From Siphonodentalium dalli (lineage: Eukaryota; Mollusca; Scaphopoda; Gadilida; Siphonodentaliidae), in the NCBI GenBank assembly GCA_032622095.1, contig CP136066.1, positions 60,230,609 to 60,294,608 on the forward strand: DNA of 64,000 nucleotides, in the 5' to 3' direction. The position numbers were made by a program, and so were the translations under genes. This document shows, one piece after another, positions 49,801-59,385 of the stretch. The number at the start of each line of letters is the position of its first letter. The first letter of the stretch is position 1. The notes below the pieces were generated by a model. It saw nothing but the letters and a program-made list of their open reading frames with translations. It was not told where the DNA came from and made no database searches.

Positions 49801-51517
49801 ATTCTCAATGGCAGGGAAATAACTCTTATAGTTGTGAATTATGATGCATTTTGGGTAAATAACTGGGGGGGGGGGGGGGTGGGGTATTGTGTGAGTCTGA
49901 GAATTATGTCATCTGGTGAACACTACTAGGCCACAGCTGTTCCGTATTCCGGTTGATTATGCTAAATACATGTAGCATGCTACTGATGGCTGTAATCCTA
50001 GAGCATCGCTCCGTATTCCGGTAGAATATATATTTTAGGTTTATTCTCCCAAATGGTATATAATATGGATTATGTTGTATAATTATGAGATCTTTGCATT
50101 CTAAAATTAAGTGGGCCATTAACGTTGAAAACTACCTCGGAAGATAATAAATTGGGAACGCTCTTTATTAGCTATCGGGAGAATGAACGCTCTTTATAAG
50201 AGACTGTTATTGGCATTTTTGCTAGATTTTTGACAAATTCAAAACTTAATAAAACTTCACGAGCTCTTTTGAAAGTCAATATTGCCATCAAAACCTCGTA
50301 CTAATGGGCTCATTGACCCAAGCTAATTATTTTTTAGTAATTGGTTGTGCGGCGTCATATCGGGCAGGTCATCTCCAACGCCTCCCAGGTTTAGATACAG
50401 TGTCATTGATACTTTCATTTAATATATATTTAGCAATTTTACATGGCTTAGCTGCGCATTCGCGTATGATACAGTAATTTATTTTATCTTCTGAATGAAT
50501 TTATTGCGAAGCCAGTATGTGGAAGAAGAAAAACATACACTATATACATAACGGATGACGGACATCGTGGGTGCATGTTTACATGTACACGATCTATTGT
50601 TGTATATATTCAAATATATATTGGGCAACCAACCAGAATATAGGTATACTACTGCGTGTATATTGCTTGTATATACTTATTCCTGCATGTACGTCTAATA
50701 ACGTGCGCGCCCAGACACATATGGCGTCGGTAGGCTTCTAAAAGGTTGTTCCTCGGGGAAAATCGTTCAGGAGACACAAAACACTATACTTATCTCTGTA
50801 ACTATAATTGGTATCTGCCACTAACTGTACACAATAACACTTTATTTCACACCTGTTGTAATATATACACTTTAATATTCAATTATCTTGTAGTTGATAA
50901 GAAAACATGATTTTATCATTTTTACGACACTTCAGAAGGACAAGATAGAAATATGTGAGATAATACTGAGATACGACATTATTGTGTTGACGATGTCCGC
51001 GGCTTCGTTGGTCTGTCACTCAGAATAGGGGGAATACGCCTTCCGGCCAGTCTTCATGTCACTCAGGATAAGGAGGATACGCCTTCCGGCCAGTCTTCTT
51101 CAAAATAACCCAATCAGAATTATCCTACTACAAATTGTTTCGAAAATAAAATTACTGCGATATTTTATAATTAATGATGGGGCATTTCAGAACTCGAATT
51201 TCCAAAATAAAAGGCGAACAATGGCATTTATATAGTAGATGCGGAATTTCCATTAAAAGAATGGATAAATGGAATTTATATTTGAAACATTGACAATGTT
51301 ATCTGGTGAACTTGTGTAATTGAACCCGTTGATTCCGAAAATACAATAAACATTTTCGCGCCAAATGGCAGATACGACCTTTTAAAAACCTACCGACGAT
51401 ACACTATCCATATTACAAATAATAATCATCACAAATGTGCACATAATCACAGCTTGCACTATCTTTTTCAGAGACAGGCGATTCAAGTTTACAGCCTGCA
51501 AAGTACAAAATTGCTGA
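34689..51517 (+). CDS. DPT: dermatopontin-like secreted matrix protein, complete, five exons
   Basis: Exons 34689-34835, 39849-40038, 41910-42041, 42801-42921 and 51472-51517 total 636 nt, that is 211 codons plus TGA, with phases 0, 1, 1 and 2 matching at every GT-AG junction. Residues 1-17 form a signal peptide ending RGQ. A charged pro-region follows and ends in a dibasic KR at about residue 54. The mature part holds ten cysteines, the number in vertebrate dermatopontin, and repeats the family motif D-R-x-[WYF]: HDRLWTLAC, EDRKYKFYCC, EDRRFKFTAC. HDNGTED gives one N-glycosylation sequon. Dermatopontins are small extracellular matrix proteins; in molluscs some are shell-matrix proteins. The symbol marks family membership, not proven orthology. 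Confidence 0.94.
34836..37060. other. dermatopontin intron 1, first part
   Basis: No repeat boundary is clear. A CRE-like TGACGTCA lies at 36439-36446 and a cluster of three GACGTCA motifs at 36796-36829. A 137-codon minus frame at 36321-35908 is AT-rich and membrane-like but has no splice support or recognisable family. Confidence 0.4.
37061..38413. mobile_element. inverted repeat element in dermatopontin intron 1
   Basis: The right arm 38103-38413 matches, inverted, the left segments 37495-37675 and 37061-37194. The left arm has about 300 extra bases (37195-37494) at the junction CCAGAGCTGG. Both arms keep an open frame with SSEGR(S/Y)VHLSKPQ(L/F)SGLAIP, but most base differences between arms change the amino acid. 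Confidence 0.65.
38510..38690 (+). repeat. dispersed repeat CCATTTATGGGACC, copy 2
   Basis: AATCCGGCCATTTATGGGAC, then TTTGAGCCATGGATTAGCGC and ATGGTAATTATAATGAAAA as in the other copies. Confidence 0.6.
38700..39848. other. dermatopontin intron 1, last part, no feature seen
   Basis: AT-rich, with short chance frames on both strands and no repeat structure that I could delimit. Confidence 0.4.
39849..40038 (+). CDS. DPT: dermatopontin exon 2
   Basis: 190 nt encoding TDVEKRG, then YYSQPGFDQAQSFSCDYG and HDRLWTLACQGDG, ending CSWT plus one base. VEKR is a candidate prohormone-convertase site placing the mature N terminus at GVYYSQPG. It contains three cysteines and the first D-R-x-W motif. 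Acceptor ATTTCAG, donor GTTAGT. Confidence 0.93.
40060..40215 (+). repeat. dispersed repeat CCATTTATGGGACC, copy 3
   Basis: GGCCATTTATGGGGCCATCTC, TGAATTTGAGAAATGAATCG and CATGGTAATTATAATGAAAT, just after dermatopontin exon 2. Confidence 0.55.
40757..41314. mobile_element. MITE-like inverted repeat in dermatopontin intron 2
   Basis: Arms 40757-40842 and 41229-41314, about 86 bases, pair from GTACAGATATTACGTCA to GTAAACAAGATGACG. The centre is unrelated sequence. Confidence 0.7.
41910..42041 (+). CDS. DPT: dermatopontin exon 3
   Basis: 132 nt encoding (G)WVNSWDASFDFDCDHNGY, then IAGMQSQHDNGTEDRKYKFY and CCHVA. This is the classic dermatopontin repeat W-x-N-x-(W/F)...F-x-F-x-C-x(3)-G-x-I, with the sequon NGT and the second D-R motif. 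Acceptor AATTACAG, donor GTAAGA. Confidence 0.95.
42498..42690 (+). repeat. 61-bp tandem repeat, three copies, dermatopontin intron 3
   Basis: Unit landmarks ATACCCGAAACCATTTTATT, GGAGACCAAGCTCTCACAAG and TAGAGCAC(T/G)ATTCAATA at 42504, 42565 and 42626. Confidence 0.9.
42801..42921 (+). CDS. DPT: dermatopontin exon 4
   Basis: 121 nt encoding KCRRECHETGYTNFGAEISF and IAQSDKLLTGVQSYHDNGR, with two cysteines and the repeated GVQSYHDNGRED pattern. Two bases are carried into exon 5. Acceptor CACACAG, donor GTAAGT. Confidence 0.94.
43926..44497 (-). pseudogene. LINE 3' fragment, end of reverse-transcriptase ORF
   Basis: The minus strand reads KSVAAKFLFTRLRVSNDKLE, then after a frameshift CPVCMTNSVETESHFVMNYP and YENIRISCFAAIGEY, ending at a stop at 44093. 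The pattern C-x2-C...ET-x2-HF...PxY-x2-R is the C-terminal zinc-knuckle region of non-LTR reverse transcriptase proteins. It is 5'-truncated, and is inserted into the 30-bp minisatellite of the left foldback arm. Confidence 0.65.
44500..44870 (+). repeat. 30-bp minisatellite, left foldback arm
   Basis: About twelve units like CGTACGCCGGATTCCGATGT plus TTTATATGTC. The three overlapping long open frames here (up to 169 codons) arise because the unit length is a multiple of three. Units also occur at 43834-43925, before the LINE insertion. Confidence 0.88.
44871..47100. other. core of the foldback element, no gene seen
   Basis: AT-rich, with short frames on both strands, none with a recognisable domain. 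A C homopolymer lies near 46350. Confidence 0.4.
47117..47381. mobile_element. palindromic TTAA MITE, AGGTACTCAATC family, copy 4 (partial)
   Basis: The apex GATGGATAACTCTAAAATCA and the right arm to AAGTACCTTAA match 8585-8814. The outer left arm is missing. Confidence 0.7.
48130..48290 (+). repeat. dispersed repeat CCATTTATGGGACC, copy 4
   Basis: AATCCGGCCATTTATGGGAC and CATGGTAACTATAATGAAAA, interrupted at 48297 by Helitron 3. Confidence 0.6.
48297..48580 (+). mobile_element. Helitron 3, nonautonomous, 284 bp
   Basis: Starts TCTACTAGGTATTG after A and ends CACCCTGCTAG before T, with CCCTGACAAACTCGGG as the terminal hairpin. The interior shares GTACTTTTGTCCGG and CCGACCTTGACCTTCAAAAT with Helitron 1. 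Confidence 0.6.
48955..49290 (-). repeat. 30-bp minisatellite, right foldback arm
   Basis: About ten units like GAATCCGGCGTACGGACATG, the inverted form of 44500-44870. A few scattered units are also found at 47650-47760. Confidence 0.85.
49620..51471. other. dermatopontin intron 4, last part
   Basis: No exon seen. G homopolymer at 49866-49880. A 45-bp duplication at 51010-51095 (GGATACGCCTTCCGGCCAGT) is the only repeat I could delimit. Confidence 0.45.
51472..51517 (+). CDS. DPT: dermatopontin exon 5, C terminus
   Basis: 46 nt completing a Glu codon, then DRRFKFTACKVQNC and TGA. The D-R-R-F-K-F motif repeats that of exon 3 and supplies cysteines nine and ten. The acceptor CTTTTTCAG has a good pyrimidine tract. 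Intron 4 is 8.5 kb because of the foldback element inside it. Confidence 0.92.
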
Positions 51518-51593
51518 ATGGACCGAAGACCTCAATAGTTCACAACTTCAATATTTCATGTGACCTTCACATGTGACCGTTACGCATAACTCT

Positions 51594-51770
51594 ATATTCG
51601 TTACTGTTTATATTCGTTATTGTTTACATTCGTTTCTCTTCATATTGTTTCTCTTTATATTCGTTTCTCTTTGTATTCGTTTCTCTTTGTATTCGTTTCT
51701 CTTTATATTGGTTTTTCTTATATTAGTTTCTCTTTATATTCGTTACTCTTTATATTCGTTACTCTTTATG
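51594..51770 (+). repeat. pyrimidine-rich minisatellite in the dermatopontin 3' UTR
   Basis: About ten imperfect copies of a 15-18 base unit like TTCGTTTCTCTTTATA. It sits between stop codon and poly(A) signal, so it would be transcribed. Confidence 0.7.
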
Positions 51771-51785
51771 TATTCAGCAGAACAG

Positions 51786-51791
51786 AATAAA
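51786..51791 (+). terminator. polyadenylation signal AATAAA after dermatopontin
   Basis: Canonical AATAAA 269 bases past the dermatopontin stop codon, right after the 51594-51770 minisatellite, which would then lie in the 3' UTR. Confidence 0.55.
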
Positions 51792-51860
51792 ATGTTCTAT
51801 ATGACTACGAGACCTACTTATTGATATGCAGACGCGACCATGAATATTTAGAGGATATTA

Positions 51861-52090
51861 CTTGGGTTTGTTTGATATTAGGCCCGATATCGGCCCGAGA
51901 TATACATGTTATCTCTACAGTGAATTGATCTGGGCGAAGTATTACGTAGAGTTGAAGAGGTCAGATCGCTGGATCAAACGAGCCGCCAAAGGCGTCTAAT
52001 TTGATCCGCGGTCTGACCTCTTCAACGAGACGTGATGCGAAGCCCAGATCGGCTCACTGCCGCGATAACGGGTTTATTACGACATGATTT
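51861..52090 (+). mobile_element. hairpin element, GGCCCGATATCGGCC family, left end (copy 1)
   Basis: The terminal motif TTGGGTTTGTTTGATATTAG is followed by GCCCGATATCGGCCCGAGA, then the hairpin 51927-52050 (GAGTTGAAGAGGTCAGA against TCTGACCTCTTCAAC) and GCGATAACGGGTTTATTACG. Related to 57225-57760 and 61525-61652. Confidence 0.65.
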
Positions 52091-53129
52091 TTATTCAAAT
52101 AGTACAATTAATTATGAAATAAAATCACACGTAGCCACTAGTAAGGGTGGATACACACATGCATGTAATGTCTGTATGTAAAATACATGTATTTTACATG
52201 GCCACACCAATAATTGATAAAAATTAATCACCTGCGCGCGAGAGGTCAATTTCACCAGTGAGTAGTTATAAGCCATTATCAAACAAACTGCCATCAAGAA
52301 ATTTCAGGCCAGTCATAAACATGTCTTCTTTCATGGATGCCGAAATGAGTAATTCTTGTCTGATATATGTTGCTGTTGCTGTTGCTGTTTTTCACGAGTT
52401 ATAATTCATTTCGAAATTAGAGCCGGTCGATTTTATACTTGATTTGTTTCTGTCATTTCTTGGAAACAGGGTCATCCAAAACAAAAATAAAATATGCAGA
52501 ATTCTTTTATAGGATGATACCGGCTTGTTGAGATTTCTCTGATAATTTGAGAGCGAGCTCATGTGATAACATTAATTCAATTGGGATTGCAAATATTCAT
52601 TATAGCGCCAAAAAATAATGCAGGTACAGCGTTGAAATTAAAAAGAGTGACGCCCCCCCCCCCCCATTTATATATATGTTTCTCAAGCCAAAGGTTGAAC
52701 AAGCTCCTACCTGTCACAAGCTTGAATTATAACATTTTCGACCATAATCCATGATTGGGGGAGGGGCTGGTTATCGAAAGCTTCCAATAACTAAGGGAGT
52801 TAATTGAATGTATCAGCCGGGATTATCTGGACAAGAATTACAGTATGTTTTACTTAAATATTCCATTGTTGTAAATTTTGCGTATACATGTATAACTGTA
52901 TAACACACGAGATGAAAGGTGACGTAGTTGGGAACTCGTAGCTAGGCAACCCTTTCGCCGAACGAAGACAAACAGCAACACCATGCATTCAAATTTAAAG
53001 CTGTATAATATGTTCATTACGCCACCATGTGGTGTATCTAGTGTGGCTGTTTTTCATATTCAGTGGTAGTCTCCAATTCTGTGGTCGAGTGGGCGAAGAT
53101 TTTTTTTTTTGTACCTTACTCAAATCGTA
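52091..53129. other. no gene seen
   Basis: AT-rich, with a (GTTGCT)3 run near 52370 and a C homopolymer near 52650. Confidence 0.4.
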
Positions 53130-54060
53130 CCGATAGAATCACATAGATGCTGAAATTGTAAAGTTAACGCCACCGGTGTATAATATGTTTTTGAAAATAT
53201 GACTTAATCGTATCGATAGTCAGGACAGGCTGAAATTGTAATCTTAAAGTCACCGGTGTAATAATATGTTGTTGAAAATATAAATAATCTGATAGACTGA
53301 AAATAATATATAACCCATTGGGAGCCTCCTGGTATAGTGAGGTGAATTATGGGTAAGCCCCCTGGTGTAGTGAGGTGAATTATGGGTAATATTATGCCTG
53401 TTCTATTGTGATAACCGCCATCTTTTATCTTCTGGAATTATCGGCGTGTTTTATGAAAATGTCACCAAGATTTCTCCACTCGATTCTTTTAAAATGCACC
53501 CTAATCGGTCAAATTCTTTTGATAATTCTATCTAAATACATCTTAGCTACTATTCGGATCTGCTTTCCCGGTCGAAAAAGGTTTAGTTTGACCAAAACGG
53601 CTATTGACAAAAGTTTGTTTATAAAATAGCGTACTCGATAAACCCGTAGTACGGCCGTACATGCTGTAAATTTGTTATCGAAAACAAATTCAATTTCTTC
53701 CATCTAAAACATAATTACGCGCTGGACTCTGTCATTTTAAGAATATATAAGTATTACACACAGACACACGAATTCTCAACTCAAAATTTTGAAAAATGAC
53801 AGTTTTATCGACATAATTCGATTTTAATTGCAATTTATGCAAATCCCATGTTTATGATGTTAAATTTTATCATCGAAAAAAATTCATTTCTTCCACCTAA
53901 ATTTAGGCTAAAACATAATTATGTGCTGTATCCTATCATTTTAGGAACATATACGTATCCCACTCAGACACACCAAGTCTCGGCTTAAAATTTTGAAAAA
54001 TAAGAGATTTATCAACATAAATCGATTTGCAGATCCCATGTTAAATAAATTTTAGGGCCC
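53130..54060 (+). repeat. cluster of local duplications
   Basis: Three separate tandem pairs: about 80 bp at 53130-53290 (GCTGAAATTGTAA, CACCGGTGTA), 33 bp at 53330-53396 (GTAGTGAGGTGAATTATGGG), and about 210 bp at 53670-54050 (TTCTTCCA(T/C)CTAAA, CATAATTA(C/T)G(C/T)GCTG, AAAATTTTGAAAAAT). Confidence 0.7.
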
Positions 54061-54109
54061 TTCAAATGTTTTCTGAGCTGTTCCATATTGGCACCAGAGT
54101 CCATATTTG

Positions 54110-54990
54110 ACTGGTTCTACATGATAATTGTGCAACAGTACAGTCGCGTTACTTTATACGTCAACATTGGTCATTATCACTCGACAAATTTATTTCGGTC
54201 TATCGTATCAACCCCTATTTCCCCCGCGTAGCCTGACTAAGTGTCAACATTGGTCTTTATCGCTCCACTAATTTGTATCATTTCATCAGTATGAATTCCA
54301 TATCCAATTATCCACATATAACCAACCCAATCTCTAATCCCAGTCCAATTTATTTATTTTTTTCATCGCTATAGTCACGTTACGAAATATTTTATTGCGC
54401 GATACTTGTACTTATGTCTATGGTATTACTATAGTATACGTATATCAATTGCTATTCCTTTCTATATAATTATGGTGCCATCTATAGAGATAGAGATCAT
54501 TTCCGACTCCCCCACCCCCAATTTTATATCATTGCTGCTTTAGTACAGTTGCGATGCATTACATGGCAACATCGCTCCACTAATTTATGTCAGTTCATCG
54601 GTACGAACCCCTTTTTCTCAGAGTCCATATAACCAACCCAACATCTTATCCCGGCCTAAATTATTATTTTTATTTTCATCGGTATAGTTGTGTTACATAC
54701 ATATTTTTATCATTTGATTCTAATTTGTATTGTACCACTATAGAAGTCCATAAATTACTATTCTGGCACTATATAGAGATGACTAAGATTCTGACACCCC
54801 CCCTATTTTATAACCTTGTTGCAACAGTCGAGTTGAGATGCATAATATGTAAACATTGGTCGTTATCGCTCTACAGATTTATATCGGTTCAACCCTTAGT
54901 TCCCTGTAATGCCCACCCCTCCCTCAATTTATTTTTTCATTTGTATTATAGTCTCGTTACGTACACATTTTTCTTTTATAACTTTTGCTT
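54110..54990 (+). repeat. degenerate tandem region
   Basis: CAACATTGGTC(A/T)TTATCGCTC-like and ATC(G/A)GT(A/T)CGAACCCC blocks recur near 54160, 54245, 54565 and 54855. The 153-codon plus frame 54587-55048 is read through this repeat. Confidence 0.5.
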
Positions 54991-55201
54991 CAACGCGCCG
55001 AGTTCTAGCTGCTGCAGACAATACAAAACTGACAACATTGAAATGTAAGCAGGCTTCAAACTCATATTATCCAAGAAAAACTCTGGCTACATCAGAAATT
55101 TGTGTATAAGGTGTACTCGCATTTGTTGCGTTAAAAACCAAAGGTCCCAAGTCCAGGTCCAAATCCCAAACAAACTGATGTGAGGTTTAACTCCATCTAC
55201 A

Positions 55202-55600
55202 TACAGTAATGTCCAAAATAATTGATCACTTAACCACAGCAGAATTATGGGTAATTTTTCAAGATTTTAAATCCTGAAAAATTACCCATAATTCTGCTGT
55301 GGTTAATTGGTCAATTACTTTAGGCATTACTGTAGCCCATATAAGGATGTGAGGTCTAATGATAACTCCATCCACATACAGTAATGTCCAAAGTAATTGA
55401 CCACTTAACCACAGCAGAATTGTGGGTAATTTTTCCGGATTTTAAATCCTGAAATATTACCCATAATTCTGCTGTGGTTAAGTGGTCAATTACTTTGGGC
55501 ATTACTGTATCCCATATAAGGATGTGAGGTCTAATGATAACTCCATCTACATACAGTAATGTCCAAAGTAATTGACCACTTAACCACAGCAGAATTATGG
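55202..55600. mobile_element. tandemly multiplied TACAGTAATG MITE
   Basis: Two complete 133-bp hairpins, 55202-55334 and 55377-55509, and a truncated third from 55552. They are separated by an identical linker containing CCCATATAAGGATGTGAGGT. Ends and CCACAGCAGAATTATGGGTA match 19614-19830. Confidence 0.85.
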
Positions 55601-57224
55601 CGTTCAATATGGTCTACCTAATTCTGCTCCAAAAACATGTATATTGAATATATGGATGTTTATTGGGGGGGAAACCGATTATTTCAATGATATTTTCATT
55701 AACTGGGATCCAAAAACCGACCTACGGGAGCGCGCTTCGCGCGCGACTGTTTCTTAAGTATATGTGCATATTTAATAAGTCAACAATTGGAATCGCAACA
55801 GATAAGATTGGCGGGGGTCCCATGCGCTTGCGCGATCTGTCCATCAAAACATATTTAGACATCTCAAGACACGTAAGACCCAATAACTTAATATACAGAA
55901 TAGATACATCTATTGCCTGAGTGACTAATATTTATTACAATGGGGTCAAATAGTTGCGAAGCCAGCACCACAATTCTTCCCCTCCATAGTAAATATTAAA
56001 ACAACTTCTAAAGAATTATTTATTTACCTTATATTTGGTATGGAGCGTCCTTGGTTTACTGGAGTTCAGATTTGTTAACATCACGTCACCAAGTCAATTA
56101 CTTGCGAAGCCACAGCCATAACTATTTCCCTCCATAGTAATTCTCAAAACAACTTCTTAAGAACAATTGACCAGGTCAGTCGCGCAATTATTGGAAGAGC
56201 CACGGTCAATCATTTTTTTTTAAACCAAATTTTACATTTAAATTATTCCTTTATTTAACCAAAAAAAAATAATTAAATGAGAAAATTAACTTTTACTACT
56301 TGCTAAATTTTATCTTTTAATTATTTCATTTAAATTTTAGACTAAAAATATACAGTCCCAGTATTTACAGTATACTAAGTCCAAGTCTGTATAATCTGTT
56401 GAGTGACCCCAGTCATTTACTTGCTTTGTTAGTAATAATTTGAAGGATTACTTGTTTAAACGCAATTGTTATCAAAATATTTTATGTATTTTTTATAATT
56501 TCTATTTATATGTAATACTATAATCTTGGTGACGTTACCATTTCTGACTATGGTTTTCTTGTAATTATATGAATAGCATAAATTGCTGCATATTAGATTA
56601 ATCACTCGTAGAAAACAGACACGACAGACACGACAGACATGACTACGATATTTATAAAGCAGGGTGTCAGGACTCAGGGTGCTGCGTGCACACCCCCGTC
56701 GAGGAAATATGGTGAATTCGGTAGCTTCTGGGATAATATAGCTCCCCGTGTATGTTTGGGGTCATAGCCCCCTGCGTTGTGGAAGAGGCCATCACTGGTA
56801 TTAACATCAATAGAATACTGACCATGATTTAAACAGAACGTCGACCATTTCAGTTATCGCGCGAATAATTATTTTAAGCGGCCTGACTACTTCGTCCCAG
56901 TCAACGGCTCTTCAGCGGTTCAGAGTTTAACTCACTGTGGTCAAACACAGTCGCAATGATTGGGTTGTCAGCGGACACATATTACACGGTGTGTATGATC
57001 CATGTAAAACTCGAAATACACGATATTTACAGAGATTACATGCATGTGTGTATCCACCTTAACAAGAATATAGGAACCATTTTTTGTATAATAAATCGTC
57101 CGGCTTTTTTACGGACATGCGCAGTATGCGAGATAGAGAAGGGTGGTATGACATCTGATCAAACTGTAGCCGATCCGATGGTCAGGAAATGATAGTAGTA
57201 TTGGGGAAAGAAAAACGATAGTCT
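55601..57224. other. no gene seen
   Basis: A partial duplication links 55955-56020 and 56100-56160 (TTGCGAAGCCA, TCCCTCCATAGTAA, AAAACAACTTCT). Otherwise there is no structure that I can support. Confidence 0.4.
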
Positions 57225-57760
57225 TGTAATAATTATCGGTATATACAGTGAAGTTATATGGGCTGCAGTATCACGCAGAGTTGACGATGTCAGATTGCCG
57301 TATCAAAAGCGCTGCCGCAGGCGGCGAGTTCGATTCGGCGATCTGACATCGTCAACGAGAGTGGTACTGCAGCCCATATCACTTCACTGTACCGATAAAG
57401 CGTTTACTGACATTTTTGGTTCATCACAAAGGGCAAAACTACTACGTTACAGTTGGTCAGGATACACGCGCGACAAGAGAACAGCTCCGTTTACGCTTCA
57501 AACGAACATGCCTGATAAATAGTTACCAACTTCCGGTAACCTTATTTCACGAGATACTGATACGGAATTCATAGAATACCGATACGGCTCACGACCAGAC
57601 AAGCATTTTCCGACTGCTCGGAATTTATCGCCAAACAATAGTTGTATTTGTAAGGGATTAGTGGTAGTCATATAATAAAATCTCATACCAGCCCAAGATC
57701 GAAGGCTGATATGAGGTTACCGATGGCTGATATCGGGCTAATAATATCAAACCAAACCAG
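57225..57760 (+). mobile_element. hairpin element, GGCCCGATATCGGCC family, copy 2
   Basis: Hairpin 57245-57390 (ACAGTGAAGTTATATGGGC against GCCCATATCACTTCACTGT) is followed by CCGATAAAGCGTTTACTGAC as in copy 1. It ends with GATATCGGGCTAATAATATC and AAACCAAACCAG, the inverted terminal motif. Confidence 0.65.
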
Positions 57761-57870
57761 TAGTATCATATTTATTAATTAGATCGCCTTTTAGTAACTT
57801 ATTAGCAAAGCATAGATGTCGCAACAGTCCGGTATTCATAATTTAAAGACTAAAGCGACCTCTGGTCCTA

Positions 57871-58147
57871 CACTGTTAAAACAGAACCGTGAAAATTCAC
57901 GGTTATTTGCCGGCAATTGGGAAAAATTCACGGTCTTACCGTTAAAAAATTTACAGCCAATCTGTGAATTTTTCACGGTCTGTCCGTTAAAAAATTTACA
58001 GCCAATCCGTGAATTTTTCACGGTCTGTCCGTTCTTCACTTTACAATTGAACCGTAGAATTAAACGGTTATGCCGTTAAAAAATTTACAGCAAAACCGTG
58101 AATTTTCACGGTCTGCCCATTTATCAGTTACAGTCACACCGTAAAAT
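57871..58147 (+). repeat. 45-bp tandem repeat with internal CCGTGAATTTTTCACGG palindrome
   Basis: Five units with CCGTTAAAAAATTTACAGCC and CGTGAATTTTTCACGGTCTG; the best pair, at 57941 and 57986, gives a 45-base period. Each unit can fold into a small hairpin. Frames on both strands are by-products of the 45-base unit. Confidence 0.85.
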
Positions 58148-58149
58148 TC

Positions 58150-59385
58150 TTAGTAATTAGTCTGTTCATGTATTGACTTTTGTGGTCATTAATATAGGCC
58201 TGATGATTGAAAATTGAAAATCTATTCCTTATAATTTCAAAGATATTTAGCAATATTGTAAATTCAACTCCGGACAGACACATCATACATGTATTATGGG
58301 AAATGCATATGAAACTGGGGGTGGTTTCATACAACCTTAGTAAAGCTGAAAGTGTATTTGTATGTATTTCATGAATTATCTAACCTGAAAATGCATTAAC
58401 TTCTGAGATAACTTTCTGTGCACATTTAGCTTAACTGCCACTATGCTAAATCATGCAGTCCAATTTCACTGCTAATATACATGTACATGTACCGGTATGT
58501 ATAGTTTGAGTAAGTATAGAGTGTCAATGAAATCTATTAAATAAAATGCACAGACGGTTATCACATATACATGTACATGTAGGTTAGCGCGTTTCCAGGA
58601 TAGAAAACTCTTTGAAAAAACATACAAAGACAACATCTTTCGCTTAATAGTAAAATGTAAATATTATGTAGACAAATAACATTTAATGAACCTGATAAAC
58701 TGATGAATCAGTGACACAACAGTCAACATATTCCTCTATCCATGTACTTGATTTCTCCATAACAGTATACATGTACATATCCAGAAATTTCCATGTCCGG
58801 TTGGTCAGCCAATGTATTGGCAACAGTATTTCTTCACAAAAATCCAGTTCATTTGAAAGAACATCCGAAATATCATCGAACAACTAAATTAAACACCACC
58901 GTCCTGCAACTGTCAACTTTATATATCAGACAGTGCATCAGTTGCCATCGCATGCTTATAGGAAAGCTGGTTGTCGTCGCCGAGTCTTATATTCGAATAT
59001 TGGAACTGTCTCGTGTATCAGAATATCTCACTTAAATTTCCACAAATCTTGTAACATTATATTCAGTGCATTTCTGTGCCAGTTCCTATTGAACATTCTC
59101 GATTTATTGGAACCAGCTGACACCAGCAAGACCGGAACAGTCCATAATTCACTAGAATATGTTTGAGATGGTACTACATGTATATGTAATAGACCATAAT
59201 TGTAGATACTAGATTTCATTGAACCAATCAAGGAATATGTTCTTCAGTCACACTCGCGCACACACACCCTAGGCCTAGTACCGGTACTGGTACCGTACTT
59301 CGGTTATTACACATCAACTTGAGAAGATTGTACTATCCGTATGTTGTGTCCGATGTTTTTTCGCAGATACTCGGTTGATGCTAAC
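58150..59385. other. no supported gene
   Basis: Chance frames of 60-80 codons on both strands. CATGTACATGTA motifs recur (58480, 58568, 58770). Confidence 0.4.

Noticed and set aside
54587-55048. 153-codon plus-strand frame
   Set aside because: It lies in degenerate tandem repeats; composition (Tyr, Phe, Leu, Ser) reflects T-rich DNA.
58683-58883. Minus-strand frame as a further exon of the candidate gene at 59386-60592
   Set aside because: Every acceptor tested in front of it brings an in-frame stop at GTT TAA, so it cannot follow the micro-exon in phase.
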